Shown here piece by piece: positions 44,808 through 58,029 of a DNA stretch of 64,000 bases. The stretch comes from Augochlora pura (Eukaryota; Arthropoda; Insecta; Hymenoptera; Halictidae). Position numbers and translations under genes: made by a program. Numbering within the stretch: the first letter of the stretch is position 1; each line of letters starts with the position of its first letter. The stretch lies in NCBI RefSeq assembly GCF_028453695.1, contig NC_135778.1, positions 2,356,001 through 2,420,000 of the forward strand, in the 5' to 3' direction. The notes under the pieces are model-generated. The model was not told the DNA's origin. It saw nothing but the letters and a program-made list of their open reading frames with translations, and searched no databases.

Positions 44808-47800
44808 AACTCTCCTACTCTCTTTTTAAAACTCTCTTTCCCTCTTTACACCCCTTTCTCTCTCTCTCTCTCTCTCTCTTTGACCAGCTCTCTTCCCAAC
44901 ATCCTTGATCGAGTGGAAACGAACGGCGGGCCCAGGCTACGATAAATCACCGTAGATCCGCGCCGCGGTGGTCACCTGGCAAGGCTGCGGCGGCAGCACC
45001 GATATTGCGTCATTGTTGCACCGAGAAAGGAAAACGGTCGGACGAGTTTCTCGTAACAGAGCCGTTCAGGTTTAACCCTCTCGTTCCGGCGGGGCGACCC
45101 GCCGCCGGCCGAGAGTGGCGGTTTCTCCCGCCGTTCTTATAGGCGCGCGCGCCGCGCGCGTTCTAATTTTGCAACGGTCATTCCGCTCCGGCCAAGTTCC
45201 CCGTGGAACTGGAGCATCTGCCGGAGTCGGTTAAAAATGTGTGCTCCGGGTTACGCGTCTCTCTTTTGTTTTCGCGTCGACGGAATTTGGATAAATCGTT
45301 GCGTAGACAATTATGAAAAATATTGATCGGCGAAGAGTTAATTTTATTCAGATTTCCACGGGATAAGAACGACTTACTACGCCTATGCAATGATTGATAC
45401 AATCTGCCTTGGAATTTTCATTAAAATTCTAAAGAAAATTATAAAATTATAAAATTCTGAAATTCAACTCAACGTTAAAAATTAATTCGAAATTTACCAA
45501 ATGCACTCTCTCTCTCTCTCTCTCGCTCTCTCGAATGGACGCAAAATCAAATCCAAGCCGTGGCATGGCGCGGCGACCGAGATCGCGGTGGAAGTTTTGA
45601 TCGGACGCGAAACCGCGCGCGCCTCTTCCCCGGACTCGCATGAATGATTGTCGTCGTCGCGGCGTGGTCGTCAATCTCCTGACGTCACGGGGGCGGCGGC
45701 GGTGGCGGCCGTGTTACGACCGTGCGACCGTTATGTGACCGATTGGCACACGACTGCCGCGCCGACACACTCGGCACCTGTGTGCGCGACCTCCTCCGCT
45801 TTCCCATGCCGCACACACAGCGATTCGAGCGAGGCAAAAAAATATCAAAAAATCAATACCTTTCCATAACATAATCGTAATATAGAGCCCTTATTCATAA
45901 GTGAACAATTAAAAAGAAGAAAACGAGAAAACAGTACTTGGATGATGATATCCTTGCCATCGAAGTCTGATTTTTGCAATTATTTTCATAGAGAATTATT
46001 TTATTATTTGTTAAACTATTGCAGCGAAATATTTGTTCCTCGTTTACGTATTACGATAAGATATTTGTCAGGTTATGTATGTAATATGTTGTAATGTGCT
46101 TTATCCTGATATATGTATTATAATAGAAATTATGCGTATGATAGAAAATATTCCGGATAATAATTTGTCGATAAAAGGTTCTAAATAAATTACGATATTA
46201 AGTATCGATCATAGATCTTTCTTATATTATATCAATTATAGAAACAAGAAATTAATGCTATATTGTTCGCATACAAATCGTCTACACGTTCTCTTTAAAA
46301 GGTAACTCAGGTCGAAAATGAATTAATTTAAAAGATCCTTCTTTTTCTGACTTTACGTAAGATCGAATCACTGTGCCGGCCGTGTATTATTTATATTATT
46401 TAGTTGGAGGACATCGCGGCAGCCACCCCTCCGTGTCAGAGAGCGGCGCGCGTTGCGCAGTCCGGGAGACTCGGGGGACACCTCACGAAATTGACGCCGG
46501 AAACGGGACGGCGCACGGGACAATTATGTCTCGGCCGTTTGCTCGTGTACCAGTTACGAGCCGTTGCTCTTAGATCGCAATCGTAAACGCTGGTATAACC
46601 ACCGGGTTACCGAGCCGAGGGCGTCGTCTTTCAACGGGGACGACGACGGCGACGATAACGTTAGGGTGTGTGATGCTGCGCGCCTCGGGGCCCGCGAAAA
46701 AATTCCAAATCGGCGCGCTTAAAGGCACGCCAGTTTCGGCGACTGGGATTGATATGGAGATTAAAGGGGAAAGGGGGTGGGGTGGGGGGACCGGAGCGAG
46801 AGATGATCGAGAGCCGAGCCGAGGCGTGCGACGCGAGTCGGAATTCAGCGAGAGCTTGCGTTGCATCGATTCCTTTGATCGTCGAGGTTTCGTTTTGTCG
46901 ATTCGATATCTATTTAACGTGATAAACGAGGCTGATGCATATCGCCTTCTATTTTTAATTCAATTTATATTTATGTAATAAGTTTGTATAATTTGTGTTA
47001 GTTTATATAGTTAGATAAAAAAAAAGTGAGCGTACGAATATTTCTTGGATTTATCTTTGTCGTATCAAAAAGTGTAGACAATAATATTTTTAACATTTTC
47101 ATAGCATCAGAGAAGCTGTAGAAAATAATATTTTCAATTATAATATTTTTCTACAGTCTTGTAACATTTCAATAATATCAGACTTCTCAACCTTTTCTTC
47201 TAACCTAATAATTCATACATATACAGTGGATAATTAAGCGAAATAACAATTTTCCAAGACGATTGTATTCAACAAAAATTAAATAAAAAGAAAATCATCT
47301 CAAAACAGCATAATAATAATAATTGTTATATATAGCTAGAGAACGACAATAACCAACCCCTATTCTGCTTTTGGTTAAATAGCATCGTACTTCTAACTAT
47401 TTCTATTTTATTTCAGTCTACAGCAAGAATCTGTTGCCACAGTTTACTGCCCATGAAACATTAACTTATGCTTTCGTGTACATATGTACCAGTCCGAAGG
47501 TCGGGCATACCAAACTCGATAGCTCTGGGCTCTCTCTAACTCTCTACCTTTCTCTTTTGAACGGGCTCCGTGGTCTCTGCAACACGTGCGACGATCATCG
47601 AGATACCACCTATTTCTTAATCGAAGATTATATCACGGATAAGCTGTTTTATCGATGCGCGCAGTCCTTAATGTTTTCAGTATTTGTCCGGAAAGGATGG
47701 TCAAACGTTACGTTATTTTATATGCGATGTTAAATATTTCTTTAAAACTTCCGAAAACTTTTCGGATTTTATGTCGTGACAGGGGTTTGTTCCTATTATT

Positions 47801-48199
47801 ATTACCAATATGATTATTATTATAATACGATACAGCCTTACATGATAGAACTTTATGATACAACTCCATTGCATCTTCATAAAAGCAACATCTATCACAA
47901 CACCATAAACAAGTTCAGCAAAACGACATAACCTCTTCCGAGACAACCAATATCATTCTCCTAATTCAACTGCTAATCCATCAACTCGTAATTCTTCTCA
48001 ACATTCGCATTATTCCAAATTGAATGAATAATAAAACGAATAATTTATACAATTCCAAGGACCTACTTATCCACGGAAGAACAAATCAACAACCCTAACT
48101 ACCACCATAAATCTCCACCGAAAGCATCAACATATCCCGTACACTTCCTACAGTAAACAAAATTCTAAAAATCCGTAAGTTCTTCGACGAATTTTCACT
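44808..48199. other. No supported gene
   Basis: GC-rich at 44880-45170, 45540-45800 and 46380-46830 and AT-rich elsewhere. TTAACCCTCTCGTTCCGG at 45073 could be another TTAA terminus, unpaired. A good acceptor-like TTTATTTCAG lies before 47417 with a 105-codon frame after it, but no recognised protein. Confidence 0.35.
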
Positions 48200-48960
48200 G
48201 TCGGCAGTTTTTTCAAAGATCGCCCATCGAGCCGAGAGGAGCGACGGAGAGAGACACATACACACACCGTCGGGACGGTGTAGAAAGAGAATGACCGTGC
48301 GGCGAGAGAGGGTACGGGGCGAGGGGCGACGAGGGGGAAGCGAGAGAGTCAGTAGCTCTGCGTTCTCATGCATTCCGCTCTGTCATGGCGGCCAGCGACT
48401 CAGACACGCTTCGGCTGTCCTCGTTCTGCATGCGCTCCGGGGGCAACGTGCACCGCGTCCTCGTTGCACCCGCGGCTAGAGGAAAAGAGCAGGGCCGCGC
48501 GCGTTCACGAGGGGGGAAGCGAGGAGCGGTGAGGCGCGGTGGAGCGGGGCCGGGGAGGTGGCAAAAGACGACGGGCGATGCGGCGCGGAAGGACGGAGGG
48601 GAGCGCCCACTGCGCTAAATGCTTCTCGACGAAGGCGCGCGAGGGCCTCTCCTCTCTCTCTCTCTCTCTATATTTCTTTCCCTCTATTTCCTTCTCTCTT
48701 TCATTCTTTCTGCCTTTCTCTCTTTCCCTCTTTCTTCCTTCTCGCACTCTCTGTATTTATTTCTCTCTTCCTTCCTTCTCTCTTTGCCTCTTTCTTCTTT
48801 CACTCTCTCTCTTTCTCGTGGCCATCCGTCCTCGTCTGGTGCGGGCCCCCTCCGGGGCCGTTGCGCGCCGCGACGTAAACAAGCCACGGGGCCACGCTAT
48901 CCGGCAGGTTCGCGGGATCACCTAACACGGGGCCCCGAAAACGTTCACCAAGTTCCTCCG
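48200..48960. promoter_or_regulatory. GC-rich block with CT tract; possible first exon at 48385
   Basis: ATGGCGGCCAGCGAC at 48385 sits in a reasonable start context and opens MAASDSDTLRLSSFCMRSGG. The frame then degenerates to arginine/glycine-rich sequence, with a possible donor GTGAGG at 48529. A CT tract spans 48649-48815. It may be the 5' end of a gene, but neither a following exon nor a homologue is recognised. Confidence 0.25.

Positions 48961-48988
<28 letters not shown>
48961..48988. repeat. (GAC)n trinucleotide repeat
   Basis: About nine consecutive CGA/GAC triplets. Confidence 0.95.
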
Positions 48989-48991
<3 letters not shown>

Positions 48992-49929
48992 GATTCATTC
49001 GACTCCCCTGCAATTTCGGAGCCGCTCGTCATCCTCTACTTTCGAATAATTGCTTCGCGAGTCTGAGATTATTAAGCACGCCCCGGCCATGCTTGAATGG
49101 AATGTCGAGTACGCTGCCGCACTCTGCCCGCTGTCTGCCTGCCTGCCTCTGTGCCTGCGTGCGTGTTATCCGTCCGGGACCCGTTGGGAAGAGCGTGCAA
49201 CCGAGGATGGGCGGTGGTTGACCGTTTCAATCTGCTGCCACTTGCGCAATTATTTCTTGCCAGAACGAGGAAGAGGTACGCGTGCGCAACGCTCCCGAAC
49301 GGAATTGTAGACGCGCGACGAAAACCGAACCTATTGCCGTTTTGTTTTTGCTAAGTTGATCGAGGATTTTAAATCGAAAGAAAAACTCTAAATGTTTGCT
49401 TGTTCGATCGAGGAAAGCAATTTTGATATTGTCTTTATTTTCAGGGCTTTATTTTGTTGTATATGGTATAGAATTTCTTACACGCTTGTGAGCCTTTTTG
49501 CCTTTTTTAAATATAGTACAATAAAATATAAGTGAAGCGAACGACTTGTTCTTTCATCTTTAGACCGGGATCTAAATGGAACTAAGTAACTGATATAATT
49601 TTTTTACTAAGTTAAAGTTAATCTTTTATTCGTTGACTGAAGTCTAAATAGCAAGAAAGTAATATATGTTAGGTGCTTTGACTACAAAAATTAGGGAACC
49701 TGCTAAGACCGTCTATTGATAACATCTGCAATCGCATTGCATTGGTCATCAATGCAATAAATCTAAATCAATTATTTAACTGCGTTTTAAACCGCTCTTT
49801 CTTGTACTTCGATCAGTCGGTTCGAATATATTGCAAATAAATAGGAACTTTGAGAGCAAGCGTAAAATTAGGAGCGCAGAGTTGTTGAGGTTTCCGATAA
49901 AAATAGACGCACGCGAGTATCAATTTTCC
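48989..49929. other. No gene recognised
   Basis: GC-rich to 49340, AT-rich after. Short frames only. Confidence 0.4.
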
Positions 49930-50390
49930 TTCGCTATAAAAAGAACCTATCACTGCAGAAATAATATAATAATATTTATTTCTTAATTCCTGCTATCCTG
50001 GAGAATTTATTACAATTCACAAAATTTGGATTAATGTAACTGCGACGGAAATGGTACTGCGAGGAGGTTGACAAAAGAGAAGAATTGCAAAATGCCGAGA
50101 TTCTAATGTAATTTACTTGCTTCGAGTATATTACAAATAAAGCGTAAGTGCAAAATTGAGATGTGTAAAACTCCTGTCGCGGCATGTCGAACATTTCATT
50201 AAGGTATGTCGAACATTTCATAAAGGTACGTTTAACATTTCATAATTATAACCTTGACATAACCACGTGTCAATCTATCGCTTTCCATCCTCTAAAAAAG
50301 GATCTCATCACTGCGGAAATAATACAATAATATTTATTTCTAAATTCCTGTTGCTCTAGAGAATTTATTACGATCAACAAAAAAAAAGGA
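49930..50390. repeat. Direct repeat copies 360 bp apart with a 22-bp triplet between
   Basis: 49936-50022 and 50294-50380 share TATCACTGCAGAAATAATA / CATCACTGCGGAAATAATA, AATATTTATTTCT and GAGAATTTATTACGA. Between them CATGTCGAACATTTCAT is repeated three times (about 50182, 50204, 50226). Confidence 0.75.
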
Positions 50391-52840
50391 AAAAAAATAG
50401 GAACGATACTATAAAAATGCTACAATGACGTTGATCAAAGCGGGATGACAAGTTCGCCGTTACCAAAGTGTATTTCGAACCTCGCGTGCATCGTCGAGCG
50501 ACGATCATCAATGAGAACCGGCCTGTTTGCAGACAGGGCGCCGACTCGGCCGTTTGAAAACCGTTTGTTTCGTGACGTCGGCTTCTGTTTGCCCCGGCGC
50601 GTCTCGTTTCCCGTCACGGGAAACCAAGAAAGACCGACACAGGGCCGCGTCGGCATCGCTGTAGACGCAATAGAGAGAGACAGAAAAAAAAGAGAGGGAG
50701 AGAGAGAGAGTCGCGGGAGCGCGTAGCAGCGTTCTCGAAATTCGCCTCGGAAAGGCGGGAACACGGGGAGAGGGACGAAGAGAGAGAGAGAAAGAGAGAG
50801 GGGGTTTGGGCCTCTCTCCGCCGTGTGAGAAGCGCGAAATAATTTAGCGATCAAACGCAGCCGCGCGATAGAGCACGAGGAGAGCGCGGGCCGAGAGCAG
50901 CGATGCCAGGACGGCCGCCGCCGCCGCGGCCAGCCGTAAACACGAGGTGGCGCGACGCTTTTATTGCCGGCACGCTAACCACGATCGCGTATTTAATCAG
51001 CCCCGGCCGAAAATACCCCGGGACGCGCGCGGCCGTTTTTGAGCCGACGCGCGCTGCTGCTCGCTCGCTCGTTCCGAGAACGAGCGGCTGGAGGAAATCG
51101 GTTCGCCGTAAATCGCGAGGCCCCCGTTCGCACCGGCACAGCTGTTGGCGCGTGACTCTCTCTCTATTGACGCGGAGAATCCCAGAAAACGACGCGGCTC
51201 TCGCGCAGCTTCAAGCCGAGATATATCCCGCGTAAGAGGATGCGAGAGGGACAAAGAGACGCGTAAGTGAATGACAGAGAAAAAGATAGAGAGAGCAAGT
51301 GAATGACAGAGAGAAAAAGGGAGAGTGAGTGAATGAGAGGAATAGGGAGACCGAGTCAGAGAGTGAGCGAGAGAAAGAGAACGAGACAGAAATAAAGAAA
51401 AACAGAGCTAGAAAGAGGAAGAGAGAGCGAGTGAATGAGAGAAAGCAAAAGAGAGAGACAGACTAAGAAAAAAGAGAGGGAGTGAATGAGATAGAGGAAA
51501 CAAGAGAGACAGAGTGAGTGAGAGAGAAAGTAGATGAAAGAAAAAAAAAGAGATAGACCGAGTGAAAGAAAAAGAGTGTGATAGACTGAGTGAAAGAAAA
51601 GGAGTGTGAGTAAATGAGACGGTGGAACGAAGTGTGAGTGAATGAGATAGAAAGAGCAAGAGTGAAAGAGAAAAATATAGAGAGTGAAAGATAGAGAGCG
51701 AAAGAGAGGAAGAGAGAGAGAGAGGAAACGGTCGCGACCGCGAGAAGAAATCGAAGCGAATGGAGCGGCCAGGGAAGCCGAGTGGATGTCCTCGTCGGGT
51801 AACGTGGGTACTATCGTATATCTTCCCACAGGAGGGCGGGAACGTCGTCGTCTCGTAAGGGGAGGCGGCAGAAGGTCGAGAAGGGTCCCACTAACGCGCG
51901 ACCGCCGACAATAATGCGGAGAAAGGGCACATGAATGCCTCGTGTTATTCGCCCGCGTGTTTGCACATGCGCGGGAGCGATGAACTTGAGAAGAAGGCTC
52001 TCAGAGCCTTGTCTTTGCCTCTGTCCCTCGGGCCTCCTCTCTCCCTCTCTCTCTCTGCGATCGTCCTCCTTTTTTTCCGACTCCTCTAACAATATAATCA
52101 GCCTCCTTCGAAAATACTCGTTCAACGATAATACTTCCACGGCGATTTCCGCGCCGTAATTTATCAATGAAATTCGACCGACGCGCGCCGAAATTCATTT
52201 CTCCATCGTACTGCCTCGACTCTTTACGTTTACATTATTTCAGGTTGAATTTTATTCCTTTCACGTTATTTATGTTTATATGAAATTATATTATGTTTGA
52301 GAAATTTTATTAACGTCGTAAATTGCGCTGTGTTTGAGGGAGAAATGTGTTGGTGCGATTTAAAACAGCGATCGAGACGCTGGCGAGGAATAAAAAGAAA
52401 CGATAAAAATATTTAAATAAACAGGGAACATTAATTATATTTATTAAAATTGTTAAAAAAAAGAAAAAAGATTCCACGATGCAGATAATTTTTATTTTAT
52501 ATTTATTTGTCACTGCCTACATGCGAATCAATTTAATACGCTATACTTAGTATATATTATTATCTTTACATGAAGCTGTTTACCAACTAAACTTTTTCTA
52601 TCGATTTTAGTTTGTACAAATAAAATATTTGAATCGAATTCGAGTACGTCAGAGAAGACGCGTACGTCAAATTTCGTAGCTCGTCCCGTACGAAATTCGC
52701 GGCAGGAATTCTTTAACCCCCGGTAGGCTCCGCTCGCGCGCGCTTCCCGAGAAGGCACGGTGCGAACGGCCCCGAAGACGGCATTCCACCGGTACCTGTC
52801 CTCGAGCGAGCCTCCTACAGTCTGCAATCGCGCCTAACTA
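50391..52840. other. No gene; GC-rich with a 0.5-kb GA-rich stretch
   Basis: 51236-51730 is a purine-rich tract with irregular GAGTGAATGAGA units. The region around is GC-rich (50440-51230, 51730-52160) and AT-rich after 52200. The serine/leucine-rich frames on the minus strand are translated CT repeat. Confidence 0.5.
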
Positions 52841-52900
52841 TTAGGTCTACCGGAAAGTTCTGTCGGTTTTCTAACGTGCACGGGGATATATTTGCATACA
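52841..52900 (+). mobile_element. Orphan mariner-type left terminus
   Basis: TTAGGTCTACCGGAAAGTTC, preceded by TA, has the form of mariner terminal repeats (TTAGGT, about 30 bases, ending GGTTTT). No inverse end is seen in the next 1.2 kb and no transposase frame follows, so this is a truncated relic. Confidence 0.45.
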
Positions 52901-55794
52901 CAACGCGTTCGGGTCGAGGCTCTCTCGCGGGCATCGAGATAACCGGAGTCGTAAATAAAACGGTAAGAATCGGCATCGATTGAAGTCCCCGAGATGCTTG
53001 TCTCTACCGACGCGGCTTCGGCACCCGAAACACGCTTTCGTGTGTGCCGGCCGACGAACGACGACGACGCTTTTGTGAGAATTCAGGGCCGGCCGATTTC
53101 ACGGTTCTCGATTTCGGGGAGCGACGCGCGCCGTCGCACGCTGACAAAATGGAACGCGGTAGTATATACGTACTAAACGATAAAGCGACATAAATATATC
53201 AATATTATAACAGACAAATATATATAGCAAACTATAAAGAGACAGAGCGTGGATATACAACAACAAATTAATCGACGCACGTTCGGTCGTGTATTCCAAT
53301 AGAACGCGGTCGAATTTTCTACAAGGAGACCTTTGGCGACGGTAGACCGGAGAACCGGAGCGACGCCATTTCCCCGCGTCCTGTTCAACATGCCATCTGG
53401 ACCGAGGATCCGTCGCTGATCCAGCTGGCGGAGGGGAGGAAAATCGAATTTTCTACGAGCGTCGTAGCGTGGACGAAGAATATCGGTGACGCGACGGGCA
53501 AAGATGGAAAGGAGTTATCGGCGGACGGTGGAATGCGAGGAACACGATGCCGTTGCACGGGTGACTCGCCATTGAAAGTAACCGTTCGAGCCTCGCGATT
53601 ATTCATATGTTACGCAAGGAGTTATATTTGCCGTGGCACGAAACGACGGTTTCCCGTTTCGATCGCGATCGCGTGTCCCCGGTTCTCTGTCTCACTGGCG
53701 GCGGGCTCCGTTCGCAGCCGGATGAGAGCCACTGGCCGGGCTCCGGCTGCGCGGGCGTACGTACGTTGGCACAGGAAATATGAATGTAACGCCGAAAATT
53801 CATTCATAATAAGAGGTCGCGGCGCGCGCGCGAACGGAGGCGTGCGATTCGAATAATATCGGGGAGCGGCGCGACAGCGGCGAGTCTCGACAGCGGAGGG
53901 GAGAGGTTAACGAGACCCGTCGATAAATAACAAGCTCGTTTTCCTAAATCGTGGGAATAATAGGCCAGCGCCGAGGAGAGCGGCCAACGTGCCCGCGCCA
54001 GTTTAGCCGAGCGTGAGCGTGCGCGCGCGCGACCAATCGAGTAGGCCGCCGCCGGATCGTGTGGGCTCGTTCAACAATTTCTCTGGGTTCGTACCTTTTC
54101 GCGAGGACGAGAGAGAGACGCGAGGTAAAACGACGCGTCGTTCTCGCGCGACGAAATTCACGAAATTCGTATAAAAAATTGTTCCATGCTGTCTATGCGA
54201 GAGTGTTGCGTGTAAGTATGCGTGTGTTTGTGTGTACGTACTTTGCAGGCGGCGACGGCAGTCGAGGATGTAGCAGCTTAATAGCCGAGGTCCGTTCGAT
54301 CGTTGACGTTTCCAACACAATTCCTCTGTTCACGTTTCCCCGAACGAACGGTAATATATCCTGCGCGCGGTCGAGCGCGCGTCCGTGTACGCGCGCGCCT
54401 CACGCATCTGCACGTGTGTGCGTGGCGTGCCTCGGGTTGCGTCGCTCGCCGCTTGCTTCCCGTATGGGCCATCGAACTTGTAGCGCACTGTAGAGGAGGA
54501 GTCGGGGCCCGTATTATGGGAACACACACGCCTGAACACGTGTGTCTCACTTCCTGCGACGGGCCGGAAGTCTCTATAGTACTATGGCGCACCGTAGTGT
54601 AGCGTGACCACGCTACAAGGGCCATTACTACCTCAATGGCAAAAAGAATGGTCCAATTACCGGTTAAAGCCACGCTGCTCGTCGTTACTCCTTTAATGCG
54701 TTTTTAGGGGGCGTGTACGCGCCTCTCGTTCTTCCTCATCGCTCCTCGCTCTGTCGGCCCCTCTCTCTCTTTCTCTCTCGCTCTCTGTTTCTTTCGGCTC
54801 CAGTTTCTACGCTTATTCGCCGTACAGTCGCGGCAGGCGGCTCGTAAGAGCGGCCCGCCGTCGCTCGGCCTCCTCCCGAGTTCTCGATCCGCGTAATCGC
54901 CTCGCCCCGTATCCGGTGGCTCGTCGTCGTTTCCCTCGGTTCTTACGTGTCGGCGACAACGCGCGACCCGCCGCCGCCGCCATAAATAAAATCGTAGCAA
55001 GACGCGAGCCAATGAGACCGACGGCAGCAGCGGCGCGGCAGTTTCCGGCCGAGGCCGAGGGTTACGCGCCATCGCGGCCGCGCGTGTTTCCGACGCTGCA
55101 GCCGTTGCGCTCATCCTCCTCGCGGTGTCCTCGCGGTTGTCGCACCGGTTGCTCCGAAAATTGTTGCTTTCGCCACGTGGTGCTCGCGTCGTCGCGCGGT
55201 AAACGACCATCGTCCGTGGTCCGCGCGCGCGTCGCTTCTCTCTCTCTCTTTCTCTCTCCTGTGATCGCAGAGCACCGTCTTGTTCGCACGCACGCTTCTT
55301 TTTCGCGAGCGTAACCTCGTCCCCTTGTTTTTCTCGCTGGCCGAGGACAGAGTCTCGGATACAAAACAACACCGCGGACCGACTCTGTGTTTCGTGGATC
55401 GCCCGCGTGTCCCGCCCTTGACACGATCCGCGTCGCATGCGGGATACGACGACGTTTGTTATCCAAGATTCGAGGCGCGGACACACTCGCGCACACGCGT
55501 TCTCGCTACGCTCGTGGCGAATCAACTACTGGCCACGAGGGGAGCTGCGACGTCGGGAGAGGGCTCTCCTCTCTCTTTCCCTCCCGGTTGGAAGTCCACA
55601 CGCTTCCCAGAAACCAGAGACGAATAACGACGACAACCGCACCACGGTACGTCTCGCACCACACTGAGAGTGAACGGTGGCGCGTCACACTCACGGCGAT
55701 GCGCAGACGCGCGCCGCGCACCGAGCACCGCGCACACCGAGCAGCAGCGGCGGCAACCAGCGAGAGACCGCGCTCTCTCACACACACATACTCA

Positions 55795-55832
<38 letters not shown>

Positions 55833-57386
55833 ACGCTACACGCACTCACGCAGGCGCAATGCACGCACCCACACGGCCAGGCTCCCCGCGCCACGCCGCT
55901 TCGCCACGGCTCTCTTTGTGTGCGCCTGTCCCTACGCGTCCGTGTAACAGCGTTGCGATGCGTTGCCGCGGGTGGTAGAGAGTCGGACGGGAAGGGTGGG
56001 ATCGAGGAAAGAGAGAAACGGCGAGAGAGAGGAGCGAAGGGCGGCGGGAGAGAAAAAGAGAGAGAGAGAAAGAGATAGAGAGAGAGAGACCGAGATCTCG
56101 AAAGAGGGGAACGAAACAGACCCGTTAGTTCTCAGAAGTGGACCGCCACCGCTCACCGCCAAACAGACCTGTAACCACGTACCGACCGTGGTGGTTCTCT
56201 CTCGCCTCTGCCACCGTCGCCACGGCCGCTGCTTTTCGGGCCCTGCTGTGCTCCGACGTGTTCCGTGACACGCGAGGACGAGGAACCGAATTTCTGTACG
56301 CGCCGCCGCTCCCCGTTCTCTTCTCTTCAACTCGGCGACGCGCCACCGACGCCGTCGCTACCGAGACCGCCGCGCTCTTTATTTTCATCGAGAGAGATCT
56401 CCGGACGATTTTCAAGCGATGAATGACGCCGTGCAGAGACCGACAAGAAGTGGGAGAGGGACAAGAGAGAGAGAGAGGGAGAGAGTGCGCTAGAGGAAGA
56501 CGAGGAGGAGGCGGTAGTTCTGTCGCAAGCTGACCGACCGACCGACCGGCCATTGATTAGATACAAGTGTTTACTCGAGTGACGAACGCATACCGATGTC
56601 ATGTGTTTTTCACAGGAACCCGACGGGGGGACCTCGCGCGTCGACGGGGCTCGTAAATATCGCCGATGAAATTGGGAGAAAAACCGGTTATCGGTTTTCT
56701 GGAGGGGGAGGGAAAAACGTTAGGGGCCGTGTGGGAAAGCTTCGCCGAGGACCCGAGGGCCTGAGAGCCGATCGCGCGCCCGTGCTTTCTCAGGCTTTTG
56801 CCGAAACACGACCTCGCTCTCTCTCTCTCTCTCTCTCTTCTCTTTCTCTCTTTACGCTCTCGTCTAGCTTTTCTTTCCAAGTAAAAGCCGGCGGTCACAA
56901 AGATGCGAAGAGGCCGACTCTCGGGGCTCGACGTTTCCTTTCCACGACGGAACGGGGGCACGGGCGTCGTGGGTGGCACACACCGTGGCGTGTACGCACG
57001 GATCAAATGAGAAAGCTGACTCGTCGAATCTACAATTACGATCCCCTGCCACGCTACGCGCCCGCCGCCTTGCATCCCGATGCCACGAAACAATTAGGCC
57101 CATGGGTCTATCGGGTCTAGGGACCAATGAATATCCATGGTCTGTGCAACGATCGATGCCGCGAGCTACGAGAAGATCATCCGAAGTCCTACCGGAAACG
57201 CTGGCCGGAAACGCTCTTATCAGTTCGAGAAGGGGATCTCTCGTGCTTCGAGGGGATCCCACACCGTCGTGGAAAAGTTCGGCTCGAGCGATCTCGAGAC
57301 GTTCTCTAGAAATACGTAGGCACCGGCCTTCGTTCGTAACAACGCTGCTTCTACCGAGCGCGGTGTCGGAACGCGCGTTTCAAACG
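52901..57386. promoter_or_regulatory. GC-rich region with GA/CT and TG/CA tracts, possible promoter territory
   Basis: Alternating GC-rich blocks with CT or GA tracts (54760-54792, 55237-55258, 55797-55831, 56054-56090, 56816-56838). Frames of 100-270 codons overlap on both strands and are arginine/serine-rich. No exon with clear splice sites or recognised domain. Regulatory character is inference. Confidence 0.3.
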
Positions 57387-57511
57387 TTAACCCTTCGCAA
57401 TCGAAGACATTTTAACTGGAAATCTGAACGTAAAATTTCTGGCTCATTTCTGGATTTTATCGTTAGAGGTTCGTATTACGAGTTCGTGCTGAAGTACCAG
57501 TAAAGGGTTAA
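57387..57511. mobile_element. piggyBac-like element (family 1, 125 bp deletion copy)
   Basis: TTAACCCTTCGCAATCGA opens and CCAGTAAAGGGTTAA closes it, TTAA at both ends. Its first 30 bases (CGAAGACATTTTAACTG) resemble the right end of the copy at 44576-44807 in reverse complement. It is half the length of full copies. Confidence 0.7.
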
Positions 57512-58029
57512 CTGTAAATTATTTAATGATTTCACTTTGAATATAATAGTTGTTAAATTGACACTCTCGCGAATAGAGAATGCTGCAGCGTTCAGTTTTC
57601 ATTGCGGTGCAATATGACGTACATGTTATAGCATTCAAATTTATAAGGCAAATTATCGCGCATTCTGTTCTATTAATAACCTTTGTTTTTGTTTATAACG
57701 CTTTGATGTAACGGCTAACAGAGTTCACGAATATTTTCAATTCACGTTAACTTCTTTTTGCCGTCGTCATAAGCCTGTTGCAGTATTTCTAGAGAGAGAA
57801 GTATTTATTCTGAAATCGTTAAAATTATAAAAATTCCTTTACAGAAAACGACCGAGTCCACTTCGCAATCCGAACGAATGTTAAATTAAAGATGGCGGAA
57901 GTTTCAAGTTTGCTCTGTGTCGTTATTCTACCAACAAGTATTGTTGCTGAGTATTAATAATTTACGCGAGATTTAAATTAGCCGTACTGCTATAGAAATA
58001 AGCAGTGTTATAGGAGGATGCATGTATCC
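57512..58029. other. AT-rich DNA, no gene
   Basis: AAAGATGGCGGAAG at 57889 is a Pho/YY1-like word that is common near transcription starts. Nothing else supports a promoter here. Confidence 0.4.

Noticed and set aside
47117..47158. CTGTAGAAAATAATATT inverted against AATATTTTTCTACAG, microRNA-like hairpin
   Set aside because: Very AT-rich, with a short imperfect stem, so chance pairing is likely.
47417..47733. Possible exon after TTTATTTCAG
   Set aside because: The frame of about 100 codons has no homologue I recognise, no clear donor, and runs to a stop in AT-rich DNA.
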